Source of the DNA: Halorubellus sp. JP-L1
Lineage (GTDB): Archaea; Halobacteriota; Halobacteria; Halobacteriales; Natrialbaceae
Reading direction: 5' to 3'
Length of the DNA stretch: 64,000 bases
Assembly (NCBI RefSeq): GCF_011440375.1
Contig: NZ_JAAOIR010000003.1
Location: forward strand, 124,001-188,000
The stretch's first letter is position 1, and the number at the start of each line of letters is the position of its first letter. Made by a program: the position numbers and the translations under genes. Under the pieces are notes generated by a model. It was not told the origin of the DNA. It did not search any database and worked only from the letters and a program-made list of their open reading frames with translations. Positions 1 to 8,062 of the stretch are shown here, piece after piece.

Positions 1-135
1 GTCGACGACGACGTCTGCGTGAATGGAAAGATCGATTCGAGAGAGATCGACTCCGTCGGCCGCATGGGCGGCCCGTACTACACCGGCGTCAACTTTCTGC
101 CCTACGAACGTGGTGACGCCGGGAAGCGACAGTAA
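1..135 (+). CDS. Flavin reductase-like protein, C-terminal fragment (partial)
   Basis: Frame 1 is open from the window edge for 44 codons and stops with TAA at 133-135. It carries a GRMGGPYYTG segment after a VDDDV...G.ID stretch. That arrangement is typical of the C-terminus of FMN-binding flavin reductase-like domain proteins, where the GR(L/M)GG...Y segment closes the split-barrel fold. Such proteins pass electrons from NAD(P)H to flavin or act as flavin-dependent oxidoreductase partners. The body of the gene lies outside the window, so function rests on this short tail and on haloarchaeal-style acidic composition. Confidence 0.5.
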   Translation, partial: VDDDVCVNGKIDSREIDSVGRMGGPYYTGVNFLPYERGDAGKRQ

Positions 136-316
136 ACGGGCGTTCCGCGAAACCCGCCTCACCGGTAGTTATAAGGGGTGTGTTGTCATGCCATACAAAC
201 GGTTAACGAGTTGCGCATGACGAACCTCACCTCACAAGAGAGACCGACCACTTGTCGAGAGGGTCGGGTCTTCCGTGTACAGCACATACCCAAGCACAGC
301 CAATTTGACACCACCC

Positions 317-1180
317 ATGGCGTTCGTTGACACGCTCCTGACGTTGGTCGTTCTCAGCCTGACGCTCGGTGGCGTGTACACGCTCATCTCGCTGGGCCTG
401 ACGCTGATCTTCGGGGTGATGGACATTGTCAACATGGCGCATGGTGGGATGATCATGATCGGTGGCTTCATGGCCTTCGCCTTCACCCAGGAGTTCGCCA
501 TGAACCCACTCGTGAGCATCGTCGTCGTCGTCCCGGTGATGTTCGCCCTCGGTTACCTCCTTCAGGCCCAGCTCCTGGAGCGCCTGAAGTTCGACCTCCA
601 CATGAACAGTCTCCTGTTCACGTTCGGGTTCGCCGTGGTCATCGAAGCCCTGTTGACCCTCCACTTCGGGAACTCGCCGAAGTTCATCAACGCGTTCGAC
701 ACTTCGATTCCCATCAACGTCGGATTCGCGAACGTGGTCGCGGGCGTCGGCGGGTACATCGGCGCAGCCTCGCTGTACGTGTTCCTTCAGCGCTCAGAGA
801 CGGGTCGGGCCATCCGGGCGACGGCGCAGGTCCCCGACCTCGCGGAGGCGTCCGGGATCAACGTCCCCTACGTGCGGTCGATCACGTTCGGTATCGCGAG
901 CGTTCTGGCGGGCATCGGGGGCGTATTGTACCTGCTCCCGTACCAGATCTCGCCGATAGGTGGACAGAAACTCCTCGTGTTCTCGTTCATCATCGTCGCG
1001 CTCGGTGGCCTCGGAAGCCTCCGCGGCGCAGCCGTCAGCGCAGTCATCATCGCGACGTTACAGATGGTCATCACGTACTACGTCGGCTCGACGACCGCGT
1101 TCATGGTGTTGCTGTTCGGCGCGGTCGCCGTCCTCTTGGTCACGCCGAACGGACTGTTCGGTGACCAGGTGAGAGCATGA
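317..1180 (+). CDS. Branched-chain amino acid-type ABC transporter permease (LivH family)
   Basis: A 287-aa integral membrane protein starting MAFVDTLLTL, with hydrophobic helices throughout. The early segment LGLTLIFGVMDIVNMAHGG is the hallmark of LivH permeases, and the end LVTPNGLFG is also typical. I chose ATG 317 over an upstream in-frame ATG at 275 because homologous proteins begin at the first helix; the 14 extra residues look like untranslated sequence. It pairs with the LivM-type gene that overlaps its stop by 4 bp. No ATPase or binding protein lies beside this pair; they may sit upstream of the window, or the pair may use the ATPases at 41.7-43.2 kb. The substrate is unknown; the family carries amino acids, amides, urea and organic acids. 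Confidence 0.88.
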   Translation: MAFVDTLLTLVVLSLTLGGVYTLISLGLTLIFGVMDIVNMAHGGMIMIGGFMAFAFTQEFAMNPLVSIVVVVPVMFALGYLLQAQLLERLKFDLHMNSLLFTFGFAVVIEALLTLHFGNSPKFINAFDTSIPINVGFANVVAGVGGYIGAASLYVFLQRSETGRAIRATAQVPDLAEASGINVPYVRSITFGIASVLAGIGGVLYLLPYQISPIGGQKLLVFSFIIVALGGLGSLRGAAVSAVIIATLQMVITYYVGSTTAFMVLLFGAVAVLLVTPNGLFGDQVRA

Positions 1181-2238
1181 GTAAAGAACACGTGGACAGC
1201 AGCACGGCAGGTAGCCGTACCGACACCGGGTCGGCTGACGCCGACTGGTCGAAGATCACCGAGGAGTCGCTCTGGCGGCAGTTCCTCGTCACTGGGTCGA
1301 AGGAATACAGAAAGTACTTCTATCCCGTCCTCGGCGTGCTCGCGCTCGCCATCGTCACGTCGATGTTCGTCGTCGGCGCGTACCTCCACGAGTTCCTGTA
1401 CATCCTGTTCATGTACGTCGGGCTGGCGTGCCTCTGGAACTTCCTCTCGGGGTACAGCGGCTACGTCCTGTTCGGCGTGACGATATTCTTCGGGGTAGGA
1501 GCGTACGCTACTGCTGGCGTGATGAACGCGTTCGCCGTGTCCTGGCCCGTCGGCCTGCTCGCGGCGGCACTCATCTCGCTGGGGATCTCGGCCGTCATCG
1601 GCTACATCCTCCTCCGTATCTCGGGTATCTACTTCGCCATCGGGACGCTCCTCATCGTCGAAGGGACGCGCGAAGCGATCTTCGTCGAGGACGGAGTGAC
1701 GGGACACCTCGGCGGTGCGAGCGGAATCACCGTCTCGCCCGTGTCCAGCGAGATCACCTTCCTCGGGTTCGGCCTCCTCGCACTCTTCACGATCGCGCTC
1801 ACGTACGAGCTTGCGACCTCGAAGTTCGGACTGCGGATGATGGCGATACGCGAGGACGAAGAGGCGCTCGTCTCGTTGGGCGTGAACCCGCTCCGGTACA
1901 AGCTCACGGCGTTCGTCCTCATCTCGATCGTCATGGGCATCATCGGCGGGATGTACGTGCTCACGCTCGGGTTCATGTACCCGGAGACTCCGTTCAATCA
2001 CCAGATCATCCTCACCGTCATCCTCGCCGCCATCCTCGGCGGCCGCGGGACCGTGTGGGGGCCGGTGCTGGGCATCATCATCCTGGTGCCCCTCGAGGAG
2101 GTGCTCTGGCTGAACTACCCGGACATCTTCCTCGTCCTGTACGGGCTCTGCCTGATGGCTGTCATCCTCTTCATCCCCGATGGCATCATCAATCGCCTGA
2201 AGACCATGGGTATCCTCCCGAACAGTCGTTCGGTCTGA
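1177..2238 (+). CDS. Branched-chain amino acid-type ABC transporter permease (LivM family)
   Basis: A 353-aa permease whose start overlaps the livH stop (ATGA), implying translational coupling. A polar N-terminal extension of about 45 residues precedes the helices. The FLSGYSGYVLFG segment, the IREDEEALVSLGVNPLRYKL cytoplasmic loop and the GGRGTVWGPVLG stretch near residue 290 are diagnostic for LivM, the second subunit of the heterodimeric channel. It ends 56 bp from the convergent crotonase gene. A hairpin followed by a T-run lies between the two stops. The substrate is not deducible. Confidence 0.88.
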   Translation: MSKEHVDSSTAGSRTDTGSADADWSKITEESLWRQFLVTGSKEYRKYFYPVLGVLALAIVTSMFVVGAYLHEFLYILFMYVGLACLWNFLSGYSGYVLFGVTIFFGVGAYATAGVMNAFAVSWPVGLLAAALISLGISAVIGYILLRISGIYFAIGTLLIVEGTREAIFVEDGVTGHLGGASGITVSPVSSEITFLGFGLLALFTIALTYELATSKFGLRMMAIREDEEALVSLGVNPLRYKLTAFVLISIVMGIIGGMYVLTLGFMYPETPFNHQIILTVILAAILGGRGTVWGPVLGIIILVPLEEVLWLNYPDIFLVLYGLCLMAVILFIPDGIINRLKTMGILPNSRSV

Positions 2239-2246
2239 ACTGTCGC

Positions 2247-2281
2247 CTCGAGCACTTCCGCTCGAGACGGCTCGCCTTTTT
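2247..2281 (+). terminator. Candidate terminator between convergent genes
   Basis: Two copies of the self-complementary hexamer CTCGAG at 2247-2252 and 2261-2266 can pair as a stem with an 8-nt loop. A GC-rich stretch and a run of five T at 2277-2281 follow. Archaeal termination depends mainly on the T-run. The position, just past the livM stop and before the oppositely oriented crotonase stop, fits a terminator. No experimental support. Confidence 0.4.
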
Positions 2282-2293
2282 CGATCGTTCGGT

Positions 2294-3079
2294 TCAGTCG
2301 TCGAGCACGGCGTCGATCCGTTCGAGGACGCCCCCGGTCTCGTACGCCGACGCCAGGGCCTCGGTCTCGTCAACGCGGATGCGTTCCCTCTCGGCGTCGT
2401 CGACGGGGAACGACAGCCTGTCCTTGAGGACGCCAACAGCTCTGGAACTGCTCGCTGCGAGTCGGTCGACGTAGTCGCCGGTTCGCTCCGCCAGCTCCGA
2501 TTTCGGTGCGGCGACGGTGACGAATCCGGCTTCGACTGCCGTCTCGCAATCGACGGAACGACCGGTCAGCAGCCAGTCGCGTGCGCGACGGTCGCCGACG
2601 ATCTCGGGGAGCAGTACGGACGCCCAGCCCGCGATCGGAATTCCGAGCGTGACCTCCTTCATCCCGAACGTCGCGTCCTCGCCTGCGACGACGACGTCGG
2701 CGGCCATGCAGACCAGGAACCCGAGGCCAAACGCGATCCCAGTCACTTCGGTGACGACCGGTACCGGGCACGACCTGATCGCGTCCACGACGTCGTGGAC
2801 GCGCGTCTGGTCGACCGGGTTCCCCGAGACGATCTCGTCCCTGAGCTCCTCGATGTCGGCGCCCGCACAGAACTGGTCGCCGGCCCCGCGGACGACGACG
2901 GCGTCGTACTCGCCCTCCGAGACGGCCTCGAGGACCGCGACGAGGGCCCCTGCCGACGACGCCGGGAGCGAGTTCAGTTTCTCGGGGCGGGCGAGCGACA
3001 CGTCGAGAGCGGTCCCGTCGCCGTACGTCCGAACCTCCACTTCGAGATGCGGGTCTGCAGACCCGTCGATGGTACCCAT
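2294..3079 (-). CDS. Enoyl-CoA hydratase/isomerase family protein (crotonase fold)
   Basis: A 261-aa crotonase. I chose ATG 3079, preceded directly by GGAGGT, rather than an upstream in-frame ATG at 3160, because family alignment begins at MGTIDG. Visible are RPEKLNSL (CoA-binding region), the oxyanion-hole segment GDQFCAGADIEEL and GIAFGLGFLVCMAADVVVAG. The second catalytic region FGMKEVTLGIP keeps the Glu equivalent to E164 of rat hydratase. The first catalytic Glu (E144 equivalent, normally GGGCEL) is replaced in GLGFLV, so the protein may be an isomerase, lyase or hydrolase rather than a true hydratase. It is divergent from the flavoprotein at 3243. Confidence 0.82.
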   Translation of the reverse strand: MGTIDGSADPHLEVEVRTYGDGTALDVSLARPEKLNSLPASSAGALVAVLEAVSEGEYDAVVVRGAGDQFCAGADIEELRDEIVSGNPVDQTRVHDVVDAIRSCPVPVVTEVTGIAFGLGFLVCMAADVVVAGEDATFGMKEVTLGIPIAGWASVLLPEIVGDRRARDWLLTGRSVDCETAVEAGFVTVAAPKSELAERTGDYVDRLAASSSRAVGVLKDRLSFPVDDAERERIRVDETEALASAYETGGVLERIDAVLDD

Positions 3080-3205
3080 ACCTCCAAATCGTGGACCCGC
3101 GTCAAGAACATGTCGCCCACTGCACGCCGCCCGCGGACCTGCCAGCGAGGACCTACGCACGTCGAGGCAGCGTCGGAGTCACCGCTATCGATTTCGTAGA
3201 GACAT

Positions 3206-3213
3206 AGATTTAA
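3206..3213 (+). promoter_or_regulatory. TATA box for the flavoprotein gene at 3243
   Basis: The AT-rich element AGATTTAA sits about 33 nt before ATG 3243 in otherwise GC-rich DNA, the distance expected for a leaderless or near-leaderless haloarchaeal transcript. The same stretch read on the other strand (CTTAAATC) could serve the divergent crotonase gene, though about 130 nt away. Confidence 0.45.
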
Positions 3214-3242
3214 GAACGTCGGTGCTGAGTAGCCGTGTATAG

Positions 3243-4637
3243 ATGGAGACACGTCGCTCAGACCTCGTCGTCATAGGCTGCGGTATCGCCGGCCTCTCGG
3301 CCGGACTCCGGGGCGCCGAGCTCGGGATGGACGTCACGATCCTCGAGAAAGCACCGAAGGCCGAGCGCGGCGGTCAGACGCGCTACAGCGAATCGTTCCG
3401 TGCACCGTCCGCGAGTACGGACCTCTCCGAGTGGGGGTACGAGTTCGCCGTCCCCGACTACACTGAGCAGGACTTCTACGACGACATCATGGCGCGTACC
3501 GACGGGTCGGCAGACCCCGAGTTGGCCAGGACCGTCGTCGAGAATGCCGGGCCGACCATCGAGTGGTTGACGTCCCACGGCGTCGAGTGGGACATGGAAC
3601 CGCTCGCCGTCGGGTACGTCGCCGGGCGCACGTGGTTCGACAGCCCCGAACTCATCGAACATCTCGTGACGACGATCGAAGACCTCGGGGGGGAGATACA
3701 CTACGAGGCCGAAGCTCGCGACCTGGATCTCGCCGACGACCACTCGGTCGAGGCCGTGACCGCGGTCGTGGACGACCGATTCGTCCGGTTCGAGTGCGAG
3801 GCCGCGGTCCTCGCCACCGGTGGGTACGAGTCCAGCGAGGAGAAGCGCGCGAAGTACATCGGCGCCGGCTTCGAGGAGATGAAGGTCCGAGGTAGTCCGT
3901 TCAACACCGGTGAGGGTATCGATATGGCGGTCGACGCGGGCGCGAACGCCGTCGGCCAGTGGAGTGGCGCGCACATGGCGATCATCGACGCTGCCTCGCC
4001 CGCGTTCGGCGGCGGTGCGAACCGCGTCGACGGCTACCAGTACGGGCTCATACTCAACAAGAACGGCGAACGGTTCGTCGACGAGGGCGAGGACGCTCGC
4101 GCCCACACGTACGCGAAGTTCGGTCGCCTGATCTTCGAGGAACCCGAGCACGTCGCGTACATCGTAGTCGATTCCAAGGTCCACGACCTCGTGCGGGCCA
4201 CGGGCCCATCCGACCCAGTAATCGCTGATACCGTCCCCGACCTCCTCGCCGAACTCGACATCGACGAGAGTACCGCGGAGCAGACGGTGTCGGCGTTCAA
4301 CGACGCCTGCGACCCCGGCGAGTTCGACCCGGAGGTCCTGGACGGCAACGACGCCCAGCTCGACCCGCCGAAGAGCAACTGGGCGCTCCCCGTCGACGAA
4401 CCGCCATTCTACGCGTACGCAGTGACGGGCGGCATCACGTTCGGGTTCGGCGGCGTCGAGATCACCAGCAGCGGCGAAGTGAAGGACAGCCGCGGGCACG
4501 TCATCTCGGGGCTCTACGGCGCTGGGAACAGCACCGGCGGACTGTTCTACAACAACTATCCGGGCGGCACTGGGCTGACGAACGCCGCCGTTTTCGGGAA
4601 ACTAGCGGCCGAACACGCCCACGAATCGAGCGAGTGA
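3243..4637 (+). CDS. FAD-dependent dehydrogenase of the fumarate reductase flavoprotein family, tricarballylate dehydrogenase-like
   Basis: A 464-aa flavoprotein. The Rossmann motif VVIGCGIAGLSAGLRGAELG lies at residues 9-28, and the ERGGQTRYSESFRAP segment follows. That segment resembles the RGGN(S/T)RH.RN region of TcuA tricarballylate dehydrogenase and separates this group from ordinary fumarate reductases. The FAD-binding C-terminus includes SGLYGAGNSTGGLFYNNYPGGTGL. The closest functional idea is FAD-linked oxidation or reduction of a C-C bond in a tri- or dicarboxylate. A major-facilitator gene follows after 93 bp, as tcuC follows in bacterial tcu operons, but no TcuB-type Fe-S electron carrier is present. 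The substrate call is inference. Confidence 0.75.
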   Translation: METRRSDLVVIGCGIAGLSAGLRGAELGMDVTILEKAPKAERGGQTRYSESFRAPSASTDLSEWGYEFAVPDYTEQDFYDDIMARTDGSADPELARTVVENAGPTIEWLTSHGVEWDMEPLAVGYVAGRTWFDSPELIEHLVTTIEDLGGEIHYEAEARDLDLADDHSVEAVTAVVDDRFVRFECEAAVLATGGYESSEEKRAKYIGAGFEEMKVRGSPFNTGEGIDMAVDAGANAVGQWSGAHMAIIDAASPAFGGGANRVDGYQYGLILNKNGERFVDEGEDARAHTYAKFGRLIFEEPEHVAYIVVDSKVHDLVRATGPSDPVIADTVPDLLAELDIDESTAEQTVSAFNDACDPGEFDPEVLDGNDAQLDPPKSNWALPVDEPPFYAYAVTGGITFGFGGVEITSSGEVKDSRGHVISGLYGAGNSTGGLFYNNYPGGTGLTNAAVFGKLAAEHAHESSE

Positions 4638-4730
4638 TGGACGACCAGACGGTATTCGCTGCGCCGTACGTTCCCACACTTCCGAGCGTGAGGCCCGAGT
4701 CTGTCGCCCGACCGCAGCACTCGTAACGCC

Positions 4731-5981
4731 GTGGCTGTACTCAGCTGGTTATTCGGCGACGACGCCAACGTCCTCCGGAGACGCAACTTCCAGGCGTTGC
4801 TGCTGGCGAACGTCATCGGCCCCCTCGGCACGGCACTCATCTCGCCCATCCTCGACTCGCTCATCGAACCGTTCGGGGCGACGCCAGCGACGATCGGGCT
4901 CGTCATCTCGTTCTTCACCGCACCACCGATCGTGATGATCCCCCTCGTCGGCGTGCTCGCGGACCGATACGGTCGGAAGCCGATCCTCGTCACCGCAATC
5001 CTCGGGTACGGGCTCGCCGGGACGCTCATCGTCTTCACGACGGACTTCCAGATTGTCCTCGGGCTTCGATTCGTCCAGGGAATCGCGTACGCCGGTTTGA
5101 CGCCCATCATCATTACCTCCATCGGCGACATCTACGAGGGCTCGCTCGAGGCGACCGCACAAGGCCTCCGGTTCACGGGGTCGGGCCTGACCCAGGCAGC
5201 TGTCCCGTTGCTCTCCGGCGCGCTCGTCACGATTGCCTGGTACTATCCATTCCTATTCTATGCGCTGGCGTTCCCGATCGCTGTCGTCTGCTACGCGTGG
5301 TTCGACGAACCAGAGGGCGGCGACGAATCGGCTCCACGGGACGAAGTGGCGGCGGACGGCTCCGAGCCGGACACCCTCAGGTCAGTACTCCGACAGCCAT
5401 ACGTCCTTGCGTTAGTCGTCGCCCGTGGCCTCCCGGTCGTCATCTGGATCGGATTCCTCACGTACAATTCCATCATCGTCGTCCGTCTCTTCGACGGCAC
5501 GCCGACCCAGGCGGGGATTCTCGTCACCATCGCCAGCGTCTCGTACGCCCTCGCCGCCAGTCAAGCGGGACGGATCGCCGACACCTTCGACAGTCGATTC
5601 CTCCCGCTCGTCGGCGCGAACGTCTGCCTCGGGGTCGGCTTCGCCACGTTCCTCCTTGCGCCGACCATCTTCGTCGCCGCGGTCGGTATCGTCGTCACCG
5701 GCGTCGGATTCGGGGTCACGCTCTCGCTCTACCGGAGTCTGATTACTGGCATCACAACGAAGTCCCTCCGCGGCGGTCTTGTCGGCGTCAGCGAGTCGAT
5801 CGGACGGTTCGCCGCGACGGTCACTCCGCTCTACTTCGGGTGGGTCATCACCGTTACCTCCCCCCGGATTGGTATCGGCCCATCACTCCAGCTCGCCGGC
5901 GTTGCCTCAGCCCTGCTGGTGAGCACGAGTAGCATCCTCTGTCTCGTCGTCTTCTACTCCGCATCGTCGTACGTGGATTGA
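4731..5981 (+). CDS. Major facilitator superfamily transporter
   Basis: A 416-aa protein with about 12 hydrophobic helices and the MFS motif A GVLADRYGRKP between helices 2 and 3. A second, degenerate copy of the motif (GRIADTFDSRF) follows the central loop. The central loop is acidic and hydrophilic. The start is GTG 4731; no better ATG is in frame upstream. The family is secondary transport driven by ion gradients. The neighbouring tricarballylate-dehydrogenase-like gene suggests uptake or efflux of an organic acid. Substrate unknown. Confidence 0.8.
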   Translation: MAVLSWLFGDDANVLRRRNFQALLLANVIGPLGTALISPILDSLIEPFGATPATIGLVISFFTAPPIVMIPLVGVLADRYGRKPILVTAILGYGLAGTLIVFTTDFQIVLGLRFVQGIAYAGLTPIIITSIGDIYEGSLEATAQGLRFTGSGLTQAAVPLLSGALVTIAWYYPFLFYALAFPIAVVCYAWFDEPEGGDESAPRDEVAADGSEPDTLRSVLRQPYVLALVVARGLPVVIWIGFLTYNSIIVVRLFDGTPTQAGILVTIASVSYALAASQAGRIADTFDSRFLPLVGANVCLGVGFATFLLAPTIFVAAVGIVVTGVGFGVTLSLYRSLITGITTKSLRGGLVGVSESIGRFAATVTPLYFGWVITVTSPRIGIGPSLQLAGVASALLVSTSSILCLVVFYSASSYVD

Positions 5982-6327
5982 TCCGGCGGCGTGCGACGCG
6001 GCCTCGAAAGTACGGACGGCCCACTGACGGAGACACGTCCTCGAACTGCGAGTGGCGACCGTAGCGAGGACTGGGACGACGGAACGATCGTTACGACCTG
6101 ACTACCGATATCTCGAAGGGAGCGGTCGAAGGATCGCCATGTGCCGACTCGAAGCGTGGCGCTTTTGTGGCAGTTGAGCCCCACCGGAGTTTGGAGTCCA
6201 GTCAGTCCCCGACGGAGAGATACTGCCCTCCTAAACACCTCTAGAATCTTAGTATTACCGTGTCCTATAAATTAAAAGCACATTCTGATGGCGTCGTGAA
6301 TCCAGCCAATGGAACGGAGGCTGTACC
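5982..6327. other. Intergenic spacer left of IS relics
   Basis: A spacer of about 346 bp without a credible gene. It becomes AT-rich from about 6235 (CCTATAAATTAAAAG near 6263), unlike the flanking genes. This may be old promoter or insertion-element DNA. Nothing else is recognised. Confidence 0.5.
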
Positions 6328-6342
6328 GGCACTATCTAGTTA
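6328..6342 (+). repeat. IS6 terminal inverted repeat, left
   Basis: GGCACTATCTAGTTA is an exact reverse-complement match to 7892-7906. It is also similar to the inner copy at 7105-7120 (GGCACTGTGTAGTTAG read on the minus strand). The stop codon of the minus-strand transposase relic falls inside this repeat. Confidence 0.7.
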
Positions 6343-7060
6343 AGTACCTCCGGAGCTGGCGTGTACCCATCGAGTGCTTGGTGCGGTCGCCGATGGCTAT
6401 GGTAGTTCATGAAATGGACAAGTCATTCGCGGTCGATCCATCGACTGCTCACCCACGAGTTGTACAAGCGGTCGACCCGCATCTCGATTCTATGAAACCA
6501 CATCTCGATGGGTCTTGCTCCACGTCGTTCACCCGACCGCTCACACCCAAGCGAGCGAGGGCAGTCCGATTGACGTACTGGACGACGACAAACACAGACT
6601 CTGAACAGTCGGGTTTCTCCGTCAAACCGTGAAGGAATCCAGTCGCTGGACCGGTGCCGAGGCGACCACACAACGCGACGTCGAGGATCAACTTCATCTC
6701 GACGTCGATTGCAGCGTACTGCCAAGACTGCCCGCCATTACCGTCGGTTTCGTCGAGGGCGACCCACGGCAACCGAGCCGTCGGCGGGTCGAAGCCGCTA
6801 TCAGCGAACCGACGAACCAGTTTCAGACCACTCTGTGAGGACGTCCAACGCCCAATTCCGTGAGAACCGTAGCTGTTTCTCCGAGTGAACAACCTGTCTG
6901 CTGGTGGCGGACGCCGAACGCCCTGACGGGCGTCCCCAGAGCGCTCTGCATTCTGGTGTGGATCGAGACGCGAAGCATCTCGTCACCGTCGCTGTCCGTC
7001 GCGCTCCCAATATCCCTCTAACTCTCCGCCATACGTCTCGCTGATTAGGTCTGAGAGTAT
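6336..7060 (-). pseudogene. Degenerate IS6-family transposase
   Basis: Pieces of one transposase are recognisable in different minus-strand frames. An N-terminal segment (TGCSLGETATVLTELGVGR) lies near 6860-6920. The DDE core with LDET as first Asp, the stretch AAIDVEMKLILDVALCGR and RTALARLGVSG lies at 6540-6800. IEMWFHRIEMRVDRLYNSW follows near 6445-6500 in another frame. The C-terminus (RRPHQALDGYTPAPEVLN) ends at TAG 6336-6338. The second catalytic Asp region, normally V-D-x-F/Y, reads VVVQY, so the Asp is lost. At least two frameshifts are needed to join the parts. Clearly inactive. Confidence 0.75.
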
Positions 7061-7104
7061 CTATGGACAAGTCACTCGACGACTTGCTCGTTCCTCAATC
7101 TGCG

Positions 7105-7120
7105 CTAACTACACAGTGCC
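7105..7120 (-). repeat. IS6 terminal inverted repeat, inner copy
   Basis: Read on the minus strand this is GGCACTGTGTAGTTAG, an imperfect copy of the outer repeats. It defines the 5' end of the left IS6 unit and gives it a total length of about 793 bp, normal for the family. Confidence 0.55.
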
Positions 7121-7169
7121 AGACTGCAACACAAGTATAATACTAGATATACATTGTTCGTTGAAACGA

Positions 7170-7508
7170 CCGGGCTGCACGCAGATCGAACAACAGCTGC
7201 TGAACCGGAATCTTGGCCGGGTCGAAACGCTCACCGCCGACAAGGGATACGACTGGGACGAGTTACGGCGAGACTGCGCGAAGCGGCCGTGAAACCGATA
7301 TTTAAGCACCGCAAGTTCTCGTCTCTATATGGACCGCGCGAGACTCGACGAGGAGACGTACCACCGCAGATCGGGCGTCGATTCAGTTATCCACTTACTG
7401 GACCAAGGCCTCGGCGATACGTTGCGAGCACGAACCTGGTTCGGTCAGTTCCGCGAACTCGCGTTCAAGGCTGCCGTCAAAACCATCGAAGCCGTGATGA
7501 GTATCTAA
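7170..7508 (+). pseudogene. IS5-family transposase, 3' remnant
   Basis: A plus-strand relic. VETLTADKGYDWDELRRDC carries the last catalytic Asp region (residues ADKGYD) at about 7220-7280. The reading frame then shifts to AAVKPIFKHRKFSSL, and again at ATG 7329 to a 59-codon stretch with DEETYHRRSGVDSV, GDTLRARTWFGQFREL and a TAA at 7506-7508. These segments match the C-terminal half of haloarchaeal IS5-type transposases. The 5' half and ends are missing. Confidence 0.7.
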
Positions 7509-7689
7509 GACGCATGATCTGGACCCTTAAAAACGTCTGTCCCGAGAACATCCGGCAGAAAGCATCTCCGAGTCTCGCTACGGATGGCGGCAATAGGAGT
7601 ACCTGCTGGTTGGCACAGCTATCGACGTTCCTTTTTGACAAGGAAACGGGTGCGTTCACACCTCGACAACGGGTCACGTCGTAAACCAC

Positions 7690-7898
7690 AATATCCCAAC
7701 GGTGGTCGGGAGTCCTCGCGCCTTCGCACGAGAAAGATAGAAAAAACCCTGTATGCGGGTCGACCGCTTCTACAATCCGGAGGTTGGTAGTCGGGCGAGC
7801 CTCCGCGAATGGCTGGTGCTGTTCACGCACTAATACAATCACCAGCGACTGCACCAGGCGCTGACTGAAGGCCTGCCAGTTGTGGATGTACTAACTAG
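7690..7898 (+). pseudogene. IS6-family transposase, 3' fragment
   Basis: The plus strand encodes MRVDRFYNPEVGSRASLREW, then LVLFTH, an in-frame stop, then YNHQRLHQALTEGLPVVDVL. This is the conserved C-terminus of IS6 transposases, ending in the right terminal repeat. It lies in the opposite orientation to the left copy. The catalytic core and 5' end are missing; 7509-7690 holds nothing I can assign. Confidence 0.7.
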
Positions 7899-7906
7899 AT
7901 AGTGCC
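7892..7906 (-). repeat. IS6 terminal inverted repeat, right
   Basis: On the minus strand it reads GGCACTATCTAGTTA, identical over 15 bp to 6328-6342. It marks the outer edge of the second, truncated IS6 copy. Confidence 0.7.
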
Positions 7907-8062
7907 GTCAGTTCGCACGATTCAAGGATCCTCTTTGTGAACGGTCCTGCCGACTCGGACGTCCGAAGGCCACAGCAGATAAATGATAGGCCTTTCAACA
8001 GGACGCGTGTCTTCAGGGGGACGACACGTTGGGGCGTCCTCGGAATGCGGGGCCAAATGGAA

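Larger units (their letters stand above)
6328..7906. mobile_element. Composite relic of two IS6-family elements around an IS5 fragment
   Basis: A perfect 15-bp inverted repeat, GGCACTATCTAGTTA, bounds the block at 6328-6342 and 7892-7906. An imperfect copy lies at 7105-7120. The left unit (6328-7120, about 793 bp) is a full-length but dead IS6-family element on the minus strand. The right end holds only the 3' part of a second IS6 transposase on the plus strand. Between them lies the 3' part of an IS5-family transposase. All three coding parts carry frameshifts or stops, so the block is not autonomous. The surface-protein gene begins about 150 bp to the right. Confidence 0.75.

Noticed and set aside
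7477..7854. Minus-strand 125-codon frame in the IS region
   Set aside because: The opposite strand carries recognisable IS6 and IS5 transposase ends at the same place.
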